Notes under the pieces: model-generated | Databases searched by the model: none | What the model saw: only the letters and a program-made list of their open reading frames with translations | What the model was told of the DNA's origin: nothing | Shown here: positions 9,423 to 18,032 of the stretch, piece after piece | How positions within the stretch are numbered: the stretch's first letter is position 1 | How the letters are laid out: the number at the start of each line of letters is the position of its first letter | Program-made: the position numbers and the translations under genes | DNA from: Paludibacterium paludis | Lineage (GTDB): Bacteria > Pseudomonadota > Gammaproteobacteria > Burkholderiales > Chromobacteriaceae | NCBI RefSeq assembly: GCF_018802605.1 | Contig: NZ_CP069161.1 | Span: 2,790,001 to 2,854,000, forward strand | Direction: 5' to 3' | Length of the DNA stretch: 64,000 nucleotides

Positions 9423-10662
9423 AGCGCAACGCCTCGGCAGGCTGGGTACGCGCCGCGCGCCAGCTCGGATACACCGTCGCCAGGAGGGCGAGCAGCAGGG
9501 AAATCACGGTGATCGTCAGCACATCCCCGCTCTGGACATCGGTCGGCAGATAATTGATGCCATAGACATCGGCCGACAGCAAGGGTTCGCCGATCACCCA
9601 CTCGATAACGGCAAAGATCCGGTCCATGTTGGCGCACACCGCAAGCCCGCCCAGCACGCCGGCGATCGTTCCTCCAACGCCCGCCACGCTGCCCTGGATC
9701 ATGAAAATCCGCATCACGCTGCCCGGCGAGGCGCCGAGCGTGCGCAGGATGGCGATGTCGGCCTGCTTGTCGGTGACCACCATCACCAGCGTCGAGACCA
9801 GGTTGAACGCCGCCACGGCGACAATCAGGGTAAGGATGATCGTCATCATGCGTTTTTCGACCTGCACGGCCCGGAAGTATTCGGCGTTCATGTCGGTCCA
9901 GTCCGAGACCGTGTCCTCGGGCGGCAAGGCCGAGGCGAGCGAGCGCTTGACCGCGGGCGCGGCCATCGCGTCGTCAAGCTTCAGGCGCAGGCCCGATACG
10001 CTATCGCCCATGCGGAACAGCACCTGGGCATCGCGCAAATGAATCATCGCCAGCGAGGAGTCCCAGTTGAACGCCGCCGCCCGGAAAATCCCCACCACCG
10101 TGAATTGCTTCAGGCGCGGCACCATGCCGGCCGGTGTCACATTGCCCTGCGGGGTGATCAGCGTCACTTTCTCGCCGATACCGACACCGAGCTGATGCGC
10201 CAGCCCCGCGCCGAGGAGGATGCCGAACTCGCCCGGCTTGAGATTATCCATACGGCCGCGCACCATGTTGCGTCCGATATCGACCACACCATCCTCGCGG
10301 GCAGGATCGATGCCGCGCACCACGGCGCCGCTTTGCTGCCCCGCCGAGGCGAGCAGCGCCTGCGCGTTCACGTAGGGCGCGGTGGCCTTGACGCGGGCGT
10401 CGCGACGCGCGACCGCGTCGACACCTCTCCAGTCGGCCAGTTGCGCCTGGTAATTGCTGACCTCGATGTGGGAGACGATGCCCAGAAAACGCCCGCGCAC
10501 CTCTTTCTGGAATCCGTTCATCACGGACAGCACGATGATCAGCGCCGCGACGCCCAGCGCGATGCCGATCACCGACACCAGGGAAATGAAGGAAATGAAA
10601 CCATTGCGGCGGCGGGCGCGCAGATAGCGCAGGCCGATGAACGCCTCGAAGGTTTGTAGCAT
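9415..10662 (-). CDS. lolC: lipoprotein-releasing ABC transporter permease (LolC/E family)
   Basis: 415 residues. N-terminal [24 protein letters not shown] with a first membrane helix, a large periplasmic domain, then three C-terminal helices ending in [17 protein letters not shown], the FtsX-type end of LolC/LolE proteins. Only one permease gene is present beside lolD, so this may be the single-permease (LolF-like) arrangement unless a second gene lies elsewhere. It starts 10 bases after the small upstream gene. Confidence 0.92.
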   Translation of the reverse strand: MLQTFEAFIGLRYLRARRRNGFISFISLVSVIGIALGVAALIIVLSVMNGFQKEVRGRFLGIVSHIEVSNYQAQLADWRGVDAVARRDARVKATAPYVNAQALLASAGQQSGAVVRGIDPAREDGVVDIGRNMVRGRMDNLKPGEFGILLGAGLAHQLGVGIGEKVTLITPQGNVTPAGMVPRLKQFTVVGIFRAAAFNWDSSLAMIHLRDAQVLFRMGDSVSGLRLKLDDAMAAPAVKRSLASALPPEDTVSDWTDMNAEYFRAVQVEKRMMTIILTLIVAVAAFNLVSTLVMVVTDKQADIAILRTLGASPGSVMRIFMIQGSVAGVGGTIAGVLGGLAVCANMDRIFAVIEWVIGEPLLSADVYGINYLPTDVQSGDVLTITVISLLLALLATVYPSWRAARTQPAEALRYE

Positions 10663-10672
10663 GGTCCGTCTT

Positions 10673-10885
10673 TCAGGATTGATAGGGGTTGTGCAGCTCG
10701 CGCATCAGCTGGGCGAGAAAATCGCGCACCTGATGTTCGTCGCATCCCATCAGGATCGCGTCCTCGAAGGCGTCCTGCGCCATCTGGGCGAGTTCCTCGA
10801 GGTTTTCCCGCATCACTTTGATTTTCTCGACACAGGCGACCACATTGCCTTCCGGGTCGCGCCACACGGGTAATTCGATAGCCAC
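10673..10885 (-). CDS. conserved small protein at head of the lol operon
   Basis: 70 residues, start MAIELPVWRDPEGNVVACVEK. Predicted soluble and largely helical (EKIKVMRENLEELAQMAQDAFEDAIL), acidic, with two Cys. No function is recognised. It lies 10 bases upstream of lolC in the same direction, which suggests co-transcription. Codon use is like that of its neighbours, supporting a true gene. Confidence 0.65.
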   Translation of the reverse strand: MAIELPVWRDPEGNVVACVEKIKVMRENLEELAQMAQDAFEDAILMGCDEHQVRDFLAQLMRELHNPYQS

Positions 10886-10923
10886 GTTGTTTGTCCCATC
10901 CCGTTTCCGGGCTCGTATGAATG

Positions 10924-10948
10924 AAAAACGGCCGCCTTGGGCGGCCGT
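10924..10948 (-). terminator. intrinsic terminator after the NlpC/P60 gene
   Basis: 9-bp stem ACGGCCGCC / GGCGGCCGT with a 3-base loop, followed on the minus strand by a T5 tract. Confidence 0.75.
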
Positions 10949-10957
10949 GCCAAGAGG

Positions 10958-11782
10958 TCAGCGCTTCTTGGCTTTCTTGCCCTTTTTGCCGGGACTCGCG
11001 GCGCTCTTGCCCGGTTTGGCGGACTTGTCCTTGCCCGGCTTGTCGGTGTTGCCGGCCTTGGCGCTCTTGCCCTTGGCCGGCTTTTCCGCCGCGGCGGCCT
11101 TGGCGGTCCTGGCCGCCTCCTGCCTGCACTTGCGGCCCCGGGCTCCCTTGGCGCACTTGATGACCGGCGCGGCGGCTGCGGTCGCCGGCGCTTTCCCCGC
11201 CGGGGCAGCCTCGGCGTTGCGCACGCGGATCTCCACCGGCTCGGCCTGTCCCACACCCCGCGCCACTCGGCGGGCGCCGTTGTAGCGCCCCACCCAGTAG
11301 GACTGGTTGATGTTGGCCACTTCAATATTCTTCCCGGTGCGGGGCGCATGGATGAACTTGCCGTTCCCCATATAGATTCCCACATGGGAATTGGCAAAAC
11401 CCCGCGTATTGAAAAACACCAAGTCGCCCGGGGCCAGCTCGCCCTTGTCGACAGCCCGGCCGGTTCTGGCCATTTCCGCCGACGTCCGCGGCAGATTGAC
11501 CTTCAGCGACTTCTGGAATACGTATTGGATGAAGCCGCTGCAATCGAGACCCGTGGTCGGAGACGAGCCACCGAACTTGTAGGCGACGCCCAGCAGGCTC
11601 ACCGCCTGCAGCAGCAGGTCGCCGACGGCGTCCTCGCCAGGCGAGGTCAGCTTGGAAATCGGATCATCCTGAGAGGACTCGGCGGCCGGACGGTCTTCCT
11701 TCTGGGACTTGTCGGGCGCGGCATGGCAGAATGTCATGAAACCCGCCAACACCATGGCCATTAGACGAAGTTGCAATTTCAT
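10958..11782 (-). CDS. NlpC/P60 peptidoglycan endopeptidase with Lys/Ala-rich tail
   Basis: 274 residues from ATG 11782 (MKLQLRLMAMVLAGFMTF, signal peptide ending near CHA-A). NlpC/P60 domain: LLGVAYKFGGSS, the catalytic Cys in GLDCSGFIQYVF, and His in SHVGIYMGNGKFIHAP. It should cleave cell-wall stem peptides in the periplasm. About 80 C-terminal residues form a low-complexity Lys/Ala/Gly/Pro tail (KGKSAKAGNTDKPGKDKSAK), strongly basic and perhaps binding anionic cell-wall polymer or DNA. The frame is open upstream to 11890, but that extension lacks a signal peptide. Confidence 0.85.
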   Translation of the reverse strand: MKLQLRLMAMVLAGFMTFCHAAPDKSQKEDRPAAESSQDDPISKLTSPGEDAVGDLLLQAVSLLGVAYKFGGSSPTTGLDCSGFIQYVFQKSLKVNLPRTSAEMARTGRAVDKGELAPGDLVFFNTRGFANSHVGIYMGNGKFIHAPRTGKNIEVANINQSYWVGRYNGARRVARGVGQAEPVEIRVRNAEAAPAGKAPATAAAAPVIKCAKGARGRKCRQEAARTAKAAAAEKPAKGKSAKAGNTDKPGKDKSAKPGKSAASPGKKGKKAKKR

Positions 11783-11843
11783 AGGCCGAACTCTATCGGA
11801 CAGGGCCGGTAGTGTAAAGCCAAGGTGAACAACTGGAACCCTC

Positions 11844-13526
11844 ATGCTCAGAGAAACCTTTGTTGCAATGCGTGATCTGCCGCGTCTCAAAGAGATCAGC
11901 GGAATATTAATTCGTCATGGACTGGGTGAATTCACCCGCCGCCTGCGCCTGCCGCGCGCCATGGAAAAAGCGGGCGAATGGCTCAACCTGAAGCTCAACG
12001 ACGGCAACGAGCACCTGCCACCGCCGGTGCGCGTCAGGCTGGCATTCGAAGAACTCGGTCCCACTTTCATCAAGCTCGGACAGATTCTCTCCACGCGGGT
12101 GGATGTGTTTCCCGCCGAATGGATCACCGAATTCGAAAAGCTGCAGAGCCACGTCCCGCCGATCGCGCCGGAACGCGTGCCCCAACTGATCAATGCCGCC
12201 CTCGGCAGCCCTCCGGAAATACTCTTCAAGAGCTTCGATTTCACGCCGATAGGCTCCGCGTCGATCGCCCAGGTGCACCGCGCCATACTGCACGACGGCA
12301 CCGAGGTCGCCGTGAAAATCCGCCGCCCCGGCATCGTCGACAAGGTGGAAGCGGATCTACGCATCCTCGCCCATCTTGCCGACCTGATCGAGCTGGAGTT
12401 CCCCGACACCCGGCGCTTTCAGCCGCGCGAGATCGTCAGCCAGTTCGCGCGCTCGCTCAAGCGCGAGATGGACCTGGCCGTCGAGGCGCGCAACATGGAG
12501 CGCTTCGCGCGGGATTTCGCCGGCGATCCGTGCGTCATCGTCCCCCATGTGTTCTGGGACTACACCAACCCGGCGATCAATGTGCAAAGCTACATCGACG
12601 GCATTCCGGCGAGCGAACTGGCACACCTCGAGGATCATGGACTCGATCCTGTCGCGCTCGCCCACAAGGGCGCCGACGCCGTCCTGAAAATGATCCTCGT
12701 CAACGGCTTCTTTCACGCCGACCCGCACCCGGGCAATGTGTTCTTCCTCAGAGACGAGCGCATCGCCTTTATCGACTTCGGCATGGTCGGCCGCATCAGC
12801 CACCAGCGCCGCGACGAAATCGTCGACCTGCTCGCCGCGCTGGCCGAGCGCAACGAAGCCTCCATCCTCGATGTACTGGTCGGCTGGACCGGCTCCACAC
12901 CGGTCGATGAACAGAAATTCGCCTATGACATCAGCGACTTTCTGTTCCAGTACGAGCACCTGCCGCTCAAGGATGTCGACATCAGCCGCCTGATCAGCGA
13001 CATCATGGCGCTGATCCGGGACCACTCCATCGTGCTGCCGCCCGATATGGCCATGCTGTTCAAGGCGCTGATCACCCTGGAAGGATTGGGGCGTCAGCTG
13101 GATCCGGGATTCCAGCTCGTCGAGCACCTGAGCCCCTTCGTGCGCCGCCTGATCCTCGACCGCTATCGCCCCGAAACCCTGCTCAAGCGCGGCCGCCAGA
13201 CCATCAGCGACGCGATCGGCATGATTTCCGGCCTGCCCCGCGACCTGATCCGACTGGGCAAGGAAATCCGCCAGGGCAAGTTCCGAATCAATCTGGACCT
13301 CAAACGTCTGGATGCCTTCGGCAAACAGATCGACCGCAGCGTCAATCGGCTGACCATGGGTATAGTGACAGGCGCGCTGATCATCGGTTCCTCGATTGTC
13401 ATGACTGTTAACGCCGGCCCCAAGCTTTTCGGGTTGCCTTTCCTGGGTTTCATCGGCTTTTTGCTGGCCATGATCAACAGCATATGGCTTGTCATGTCGA
13501 TCTGGCGGGCGGGCAAAATGGACTGA
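11844..13526 (+). CDS. ubiB: UbiB/ABC1 family protein of ubiquinone synthesis
   Basis: 560 residues. Atypical-kinase family motifs: FIKLGQILSTR (KxGQ), the Ala-rich loop IGSASIAQVHRA, AVKIRRPG (Lys), HADPHPGNVF and IDFGMVGR. Two hydrophobic helices at the C-terminus anchor it to the membrane. UbiB supports coenzyme Q synthesis, probably by extracting lipid intermediates with its ATPase activity. A second start (MRDLPRL, 8 codons in) is possible. Confidence 0.9.
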   Translation: MLRETFVAMRDLPRLKEISGILIRHGLGEFTRRLRLPRAMEKAGEWLNLKLNDGNEHLPPPVRVRLAFEELGPTFIKLGQILSTRVDVFPAEWITEFEKLQSHVPPIAPERVPQLINAALGSPPEILFKSFDFTPIGSASIAQVHRAILHDGTEVAVKIRRPGIVDKVEADLRILAHLADLIELEFPDTRRFQPREIVSQFARSLKREMDLAVEARNMERFARDFAGDPCVIVPHVFWDYTNPAINVQSYIDGIPASELAHLEDHGLDPVALAHKGADAVLKMILVNGFFHADPHPGNVFFLRDERIAFIDFGMVGRISHQRRDEIVDLLAALAERNEASILDVLVGWTGSTPVDEQKFAYDISDFLFQYEHLPLKDVDISRLISDIMALIRDHSIVLPPDMAMLFKALITLEGLGRQLDPGFQLVEHLSPFVRRLILDRYRPETLLKRGRQTISDAIGMISGLPRDLIRLGKEIRQGKFRINLDLKRLDAFGKQIDRSVNRLTMGIVTGALIIGSSIVMTVNAGPKLFGLPFLGFIGFLLAMINSIWLVMSIWRAGKMD

Positions 13527-13589
13527 ATTTCATACCATGGCCCCTGTTCAAGAGGACAGGCGGCATGACAAAACGGAGCGATTGACATC

Positions 13590-13614
13590 GCAAATGATAA
13601 TGATTAGCATTTGC
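13590..13614 (+). promoter_or_regulatory. Fur-box-like palindrome
   Basis: A 25-base palindromic element with arms GCAAATG and CATTTGC around ATAATGATTAG, close to the GATAATGATAATCATTATC Fur consensus. It lies about 30 bases before the DUF2325 start, where it would cover a promoter. Iron-dependent repression is inferred. Confidence 0.65.
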
Positions 13615-13644
13615 AAACATCAACCGTAACGAGGAGTTCGCATC

Positions 13645-13995
13645 GTGAATGCCATGCTGGTCGGAGCCGACACCCTGGGCAACATCCCTGACGTACTCAG
13701 CGGGTACGGCATTACCATCCAACGCCACCTGAGCGGCCGCAACCGCTCGCACCAACGCAAGCTCGACCGGCTGCCGGCCGGTACCGATCTGTTGATACTG
13801 TTCACGGATTTTCTCGGGCACAACGTGATGCGTCATTTCCGCGAATTGGCGCAGGAGCACAACATCCGCTTCATCGCCTGCCGCCGGTCCGTGTGCTCAC
13901 TCAAAACCTGCCTTGACGGCGCGGGCATCGGTGAAAAAACCTGCGCGGCCTGCCCGAACGACTGTCCCAACGCGTCAAGGCGCAAGGCGCACTGA
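13645..13995 (+). CDS. DUF2325 protein, probably iron-regulated
   Basis: 116 residues, GTG start at 13645 with GAGGAG 8 bases upstream. The fold resembles a Rossmann-like receiver (MLVGADTLGNIPDVLSGYG, DLLILFTDFLGHNVM), as in DUF2325 proteins. The C-terminus carries four Cys (RRSVCSLKTCLDGAG, KTCAACPNDCP gives more), which could hold a metal or Fe-S centre. Function is not known. The Fur-like operator upstream suggests expression under iron limitation. Followed by an intrinsic terminator, so it is monocistronic. Confidence 0.75.
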   Translation: MNAMLVGADTLGNIPDVLSGYGITIQRHLSGRNRSHQRKLDRLPAGTDLLILFTDFLGHNVMRHFRELAQEHNIRFIACRRSVCSLKTCLDGAGIGEKTCAACPNDCPNASRRKAH

Positions 13996-14036
13996 CACGG
14001 GACCTTTCCCCGCGAAGCCATTCTGAAGCTCATGTT

Positions 14037-14062
14037 GCCGGGCCGCGCGCCCGGCTTTTTTT
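14037..14062 (+). terminator. intrinsic terminator after the DUF2325 gene
   Basis: 7-bp stem GCCGGGC / GCCCGGC with a 5-base loop, then T7. Confidence 0.8.
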
Positions 14063-14070
14063 GCCCCCGC

Positions 14071-15429
14071 TCAGCCGCGGCAGAACGCCACGGCCTCTTC
14101 GAGACGCTCCACCGCATGGATTTCCAGGCCCTCCACCGGCTGTCGCGGAGCGTTCGCCCGGGGAACGATGGCGCGGGCAAAACCGAGCTTGGCCGCCTCC
14201 TTGAGACGCTCCTGGCCCCGCGCCACCGGCCGCACCTCGCCGGCGAGTCCCACCTCGCCGAATACGACGAGTTTTTCCGGCAGGGGGCGATTGCGCAACG
14301 ACGACACGATGGAAAGGATGACGGCGAGATCCGCCGCCGGCTCGGCGATCTTCACGCCGCCGACGGCATTGAGAAACACATCCTGATCGAACGCCGCCAC
14401 GCCGGCGTGGCGGTGCAGCACGGCCAGCAGCATCGCCAGGCGGTTCTGCTCGAGCCCGACGGTCAGCCGCTTGGGCTGGAAGCCGTGGCAATCATCGACC
14501 AGCGCCTGCACTTCGACCAGCAGCGGACGCGTGCCCTCCTGGGTGACCAGCACGCAGGAGCCGGCCACGTCGTCGCGGTAGGACGACAGAAAAATCGCCG
14601 AGGGGTTGGAGACGCCGCGCAGTCCGCGTTCGGTCATCGCGAAAATCCCCAGCTCGTTGACCGCGCCGAAACGGTTCTTGATGGCGCGGATCATCCGGTA
14701 ACTCGAATGCGTGTCGCCTTCGAAGTACAGCACCGTGTCGACCATGTGCTCGAGCACGCGCGGACCGGCCAGCGCGCCTTCCTTGGTGACGTGGCCGACG
14801 AGGATGATGGCGGTGCCGGTTTCCTTGGCCATGCGCGTCAGCTGGGCGGCGCATTCGCGCACCTGAGACACCGAGCCCGGCGCCGAGGTCACCTGCTCGG
14901 TGTACAGGGTCTGGATCGAGTCGATCACCACGACTTCCGGCGCCTCCTTGCGGATGGCCGGCAAGATCGCCTCAAGCCGGATCTCCGCCAAAAAACGCAC
15001 CCGCGACGGATCGACGGCGAGGCGCGAGGCGCGCAGGGCGATCTGCTGGGGGGATTCTTCGCCGGACACGTACAGCACCTTGCGGCGCTCGCCGGTGGCC
15101 GACAGCGCCTGCAAGAGCAGCGTGGATTTGCCGATGCCGGGGTCGCCGCCGATGAGGATCACCGCGCCGCGCACGATACCGCCGCCGAGCACGCGATCCA
15201 GTTCGTCGATGCCGCACGGATCGCGCGGCACTTCCTCGGCGGTCACATCAGAGAGCAACTGCACCGAAGAGCCGGTCGACCAGGACTGAAAGCGACCGCC
15301 GCCGGAGGCGGGGGAGGAAACGGTTTCGCTCAGGGTGTTCCAGGCGCCGCAATGCGGGCACTGTCCCTGCCACTTGGGCGTCTGCCCCGCGCATTCGCCG
15401 CAGGTGTATACGGTTTTTATCTTGGCCAT
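14071..15429 (-). CDS. radA: DNA repair protein RadA
   Basis: 452 residues. N-terminal C4 zinc finger (C10, C13, C24, C27), Walker A GGDPGIGKSTLLLQ, the RadA-specific KNRFG motif in AIKNRFGAVNELG, and a C-terminal Lon-protease-like domain (FLNAVGGVKIAEPAADLAV). RadA is a RecA-related helicase that drives branch migration in recombination. Last gene of a minus-strand run beginning with hpnC; an 8-base gap to the lipoprotein gene. Confidence 0.94.
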   Translation of the reverse strand: MAKIKTVYTCGECAGQTPKWQGQCPHCGAWNTLSETVSSPASGGGRFQSWSTGSSVQLLSDVTAEEVPRDPCGIDELDRVLGGGIVRGAVILIGGDPGIGKSTLLLQALSATGERRKVLYVSGEESPQQIALRASRLAVDPSRVRFLAEIRLEAILPAIRKEAPEVVVIDSIQTLYTEQVTSAPGSVSQVRECAAQLTRMAKETGTAIILVGHVTKEGALAGPRVLEHMVDTVLYFEGDTHSSYRMIRAIKNRFGAVNELGIFAMTERGLRGVSNPSAIFLSSYRDDVAGSCVLVTQEGTRPLLVEVQALVDDCHGFQPKRLTVGLEQNRLAMLLAVLHRHAGVAAFDQDVFLNAVGGVKIAEPAADLAVILSIVSSLRNRPLPEKLVVFGEVGLAGEVRPVARGQERLKEAAKLGFARAIVPRANAPRQPVEGLEIHAVERLEEAVAFCRG

Positions 15430-15436
15430 TCGCCGT

Positions 15437-15985
15437 TCATTCGGCCGGCTTGGGCTCGGGCTTGGCCGCGCCCCTGCCGTCCTTCTGGTTCAATTCGTTG
15501 ATCAGGTTGAGGATCTTGCGATTCTCGCCACCATGGCCCGCGCGTTTTTTGCTGTCCGACGCATTCTGCTTCTTGATGGCGGCAAGCACGGCCTCGACCT
15601 GAGGGTCGTTCTTGGCCATGCGATCCGCCTCTTCGCTCGTCAGGTGCTTGCGTTCGGCGCTTTGCGGCGCCGAAGCCGCGGCGGAGCGCGAAGCATCGGC
15701 CCGGGGCGCCTGAGCCGCCGGCGCCGATGCCACGGGCTCGGCGGGCCGCTCCATCTCGCCAAGCTTCTGCTTGACCATGTATTCCTGCATCTCGCGCCAG
15801 CCGGCGTAGATGGCCGCCTTGTCGGCATCGGGGTTGCGCAGGTAACACTCCTCGAGGGAGCGTCCGGTCTGACGGCATGCCGCTCCGATCGCCTTGTTGG
15901 CGTCTTTGGACAGGCCGGTCACATTGGTCAGCCAGTTGCAGGCCGACAGCGACAGGACAATGGGCAACAGCAAGAGCACCCGCAT
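15437..15985 (-). CDS. predicted lipoprotein of unknown function
   Basis: 182 residues. Lipoprotein signal peptide with lipobox LSAC (MRVLLLLPIVLSLSAC-NW). The mature part has a short folded segment (KDANKAIGAACRQTGRSLEECYLRN), an Ala/Pro-rich linker and a charged helical C-terminus. No family is recognised. Its place between the SDR gene and radA suggests it is carried in that transcription unit. Confidence 0.7.
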   Translation of the reverse strand: MRVLLLLPIVLSLSACNWLTNVTGLSKDANKAIGAACRQTGRSLEECYLRNPDADKAAIYAGWREMQEYMVKQKLGEMERPAEPVASAPAAQAPRADASRSAAASAPQSAERKHLTSEEADRMAKNDPQVEAVLAAIKKQNASDSKKRAGHGGENRKILNLINELNQKDGRGAAKPEPKPAE

Positions 15986-15996
15986 GGCGCGTCTCC

Positions 15997-16758
15997 TCAG
16001 GGTCGGACCGTACGCAAGTCAAGCTCGATGATCTCGCCGCTGCGACCACGGCTCTCGCGGCTCATCCAGAACAGAAAATGCGGCATGAGATCGGCAATCT
16101 GGGCGCGCTCGGTCTTGTCTTCTCCGGGATGGGTGCGGGTACGCTGCGGCGAATTGACCGGACCGGGCACCAGGAGGTTGACGCGCAAACCGGGGAACAT
16201 GTCCCACTCGCTGGCCGCCACCTGCGTCAGGTAGCCCAACCCCTGCTTGGAGGCGCCGAACGCCCCCCAGAACGCGCCGGGATGCAGGCCGTGGGTTTCG
16301 CCGACGAACAGCACGGAGGCGTCCTCCGCGTCCTTGAGCAGGGGCAGGCAGGCCCGGGTCAGCGCGAACGGCGCGACGGTGTTGACCCGGTACTGGTTCA
16401 TCCACTCCTCGATGCCCTGGTTGACCAGCGGCGACGAGGCGTAAAAGTGCGAGGCGCAGTGCACGATGCCGTCCAGGCGCCCGAACGTTCCCTTGATCTG
16501 GTAGGCCAGATTATTGAACTCCGTCTCCGTGGCGGTCAGCAGATCGAGGGTGATGGCGGCGGGTTCGGCAAGCCCTTCCCCGACAATGCCGTCGTACACG
16601 GCTTCCAGCCCGCGCACGCTGCGCGCGAGCAGCACCACGGAGGCGCCGTGGCGCGCATAGCATTCGGCCACGGCCCGGCCAATCCCCTGGGAAGCGCCGG
16701 TAACCAGAATCACCCGGCCGGCCAGACAGTCTTTTGCGAATTCGTTGATCATCTTCAC
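15997..16758 (-). CDS. short-chain dehydrogenase/reductase-like protein with altered active site
   Basis: 253 residues. NAD(P)-binding start RVILVTGASQGIGRAVAE (TGxxxGxG), LDGIVHCASH in place of NAG, and the overall layout of YciK-like SDRs. The expected active-site YxxxK reads FGASK (Tyr replaced by Phe), and the catalytic Ser region reads VLFVGETHG, without Ser. The normal SDR proton-relay is therefore missing, so it may act differently or serve a binding role. It overlaps hpnE by 4 bases, inside the squalene operon. Confidence 0.8.
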   Translation of the reverse strand: MKMINEFAKDCLAGRVILVTGASQGIGRAVAECYARHGASVVLLARSVRGLEAVYDGIVGEGLAEPAAITLDLLTATETEFNNLAYQIKGTFGRLDGIVHCASHFYASSPLVNQGIEEWMNQYRVNTVAPFALTRACLPLLKDAEDASVLFVGETHGLHPGAFWGAFGASKQGLGYLTQVAASEWDMFPGLRVNLLVPGPVNSPQRTRTHPGEDKTERAQIADLMPHFLFWMSRESRGRSGEIIELDLRTVRP

Positions 16759-18032
16759 TTTGCGTTCTGAGTAAAATCGTGCAGCAGGGCCCGAGCGGCG
16801 GAGATTCCGCTACGCACGGCCCCTTCCAGCGTGGCCGGATAGTCGGAGGCGACCCAGTCGCCGGCCAGATACATGGAGTGTAGCCCGAAGCGGGTCGCCG
16901 GACGAGCCAGGCCGACGCGCGCGGCGAAGGTGGCCCGCTTCTCGACGATGATCCGGTAGCGCTCCGGCTCGGGCAGCGCGGGGTCGATCTCCCGGACTTC
17001 CTGGACAAGCCGGCGGACCAGCACGTCCCGGTCGGCGACCTCGTCTTCCCGCGGCGCGCTGATCACCGCCGCCACCATGCCGGTCTCGCCGGTCAGCAAA
17101 TCGCGGTCGAACAGCCAGTGGGCGCCATCGCGCACGCCGCACATCGAAACCGGCAGGTTGACCGGCACCGGGAATTGCAAGTACACGGTATATATCGGAC
17201 AGTAATCGAATGCCTTGACGGCCGACAACAGTCCCTCATCGTCGACCAGTCCGTCCAGATGGTAGGGCGCCACGGCCAGCACCACGGCATCGAAGGTCTC
17301 GTCTCCGATTCGCCAGTTTCCGGCGTCGCCGGCAATCCCGGCGACCCGTTCGCCAAAACGCAGCCGCACCCCCTGCCCGCCAAGCCATGCGCAAGCCGGC
17401 AAGGGGAACAGTTCGGACAGATCGCTGCGCGGCAGCAGAAGATCGCTGTCGCCGCGCTCGCCGCCCAGGCTGTCGCGCAGGACATTGGCCAGAATCTGCG
17501 CCGAAGCGATATCGACGGGAGTATTCATCGCCGAGAGCACCAGAGGATGCCAGAACAGCCGGCACAGCGTGTCGCTCTGGCGTTCCCGCGCAAGCCAGCG
17601 CGAGACCGGCATGTCTTCGTCAAGCCGCCATCCGGCGAGCTTCAGGCGCGTCAGCGCGCGGGCCAGAAGGTATTTGTCCTTCCAGCCTATGCCGCGGGCA
17701 AGGACAAGACCCGCCAGAAGATGCAGCGGCGCCGGCAGCGGCGGGCACCACATGCGCAGGCCGCGCGGCCGGTACCAGCGCAATGAGGTGCGCTCGAACA
17801 GCGTTTCCGGATCCGCGCCGACCTTGCGCATCAGGGCCAGCGTGTCGCGATAGGCGCCGATCAGGATATGCTGGCCGTTGTCCAGGAAGCGCGAAGCGGT
17901 TTCGACCCGGCGCGCGCGCCCTCCCGCCTCGCGGCCCGCTTCGAAAAGCGTCACGTCGGCCGACCCCGCGAGTTCCACGGCGCAGGCAAGTCCGGACCAG
18001 CCGGCGCCGACGATGGCGACGCGCGGTGTCAT
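16755..18032 (-). CDS. hpnE: hydroxysqualene dehydroxylase
   Basis: 425 residues from ATG 18032 (MTPRVAIVGAGWSGLACAVELA), an FAD/NAD(P)-binding amine-oxidase-type start with GxGxxG. Further marks are TLFEAGREAGGRARRVE and the C-terminal SMYLAGDWVASDYPATLEGAVRSG. HpnE removes the hydroxyl of hydroxysqualene using FADH2 to give squalene. It overlaps hpnD by 4 bases; the start at 18071 is rejected as it would lie deeper in hpnD. Confidence 0.9.
   Translation of the reverse strand: MTPRVAIVGAGWSGLACAVELAGSADVTLFEAGREAGGRARRVETASRFLDNGQHILIGAYRDTLALMRKVGADPETLFERTSLRWYRPRGLRMWCPPLPAPLHLLAGLVLARGIGWKDKYLLARALTRLKLAGWRLDEDMPVSRWLARERQSDTLCRLFWHPLVLSAMNTPVDIASAQILANVLRDSLGGERGDSDLLLPRSDLSELFPLPACAWLGGQGVRLRFGERVAGIAGDAGNWRIGDETFDAVVLAVAPYHLDGLVDDEGLLSAVKAFDYCPIYTVYLQFPVPVNLPVSMCGVRDGAHWLFDRDLLTGETGMVAAVISAPREDEVADRDVLVRRLVQEVREIDPALPEPERYRIIVEKRATFAARVGLARPATRFGLHSMYLAGDWVASDYPATLEGAVRSGISAARALLHDFTQNAK

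Noticed and set aside
13645..13995. A toxin or small regulator role for the DUF2325 gene
   Set aside because: No partner gene and no toxin-type motif; only the DUF2325 pattern and the Fur-like site support it.
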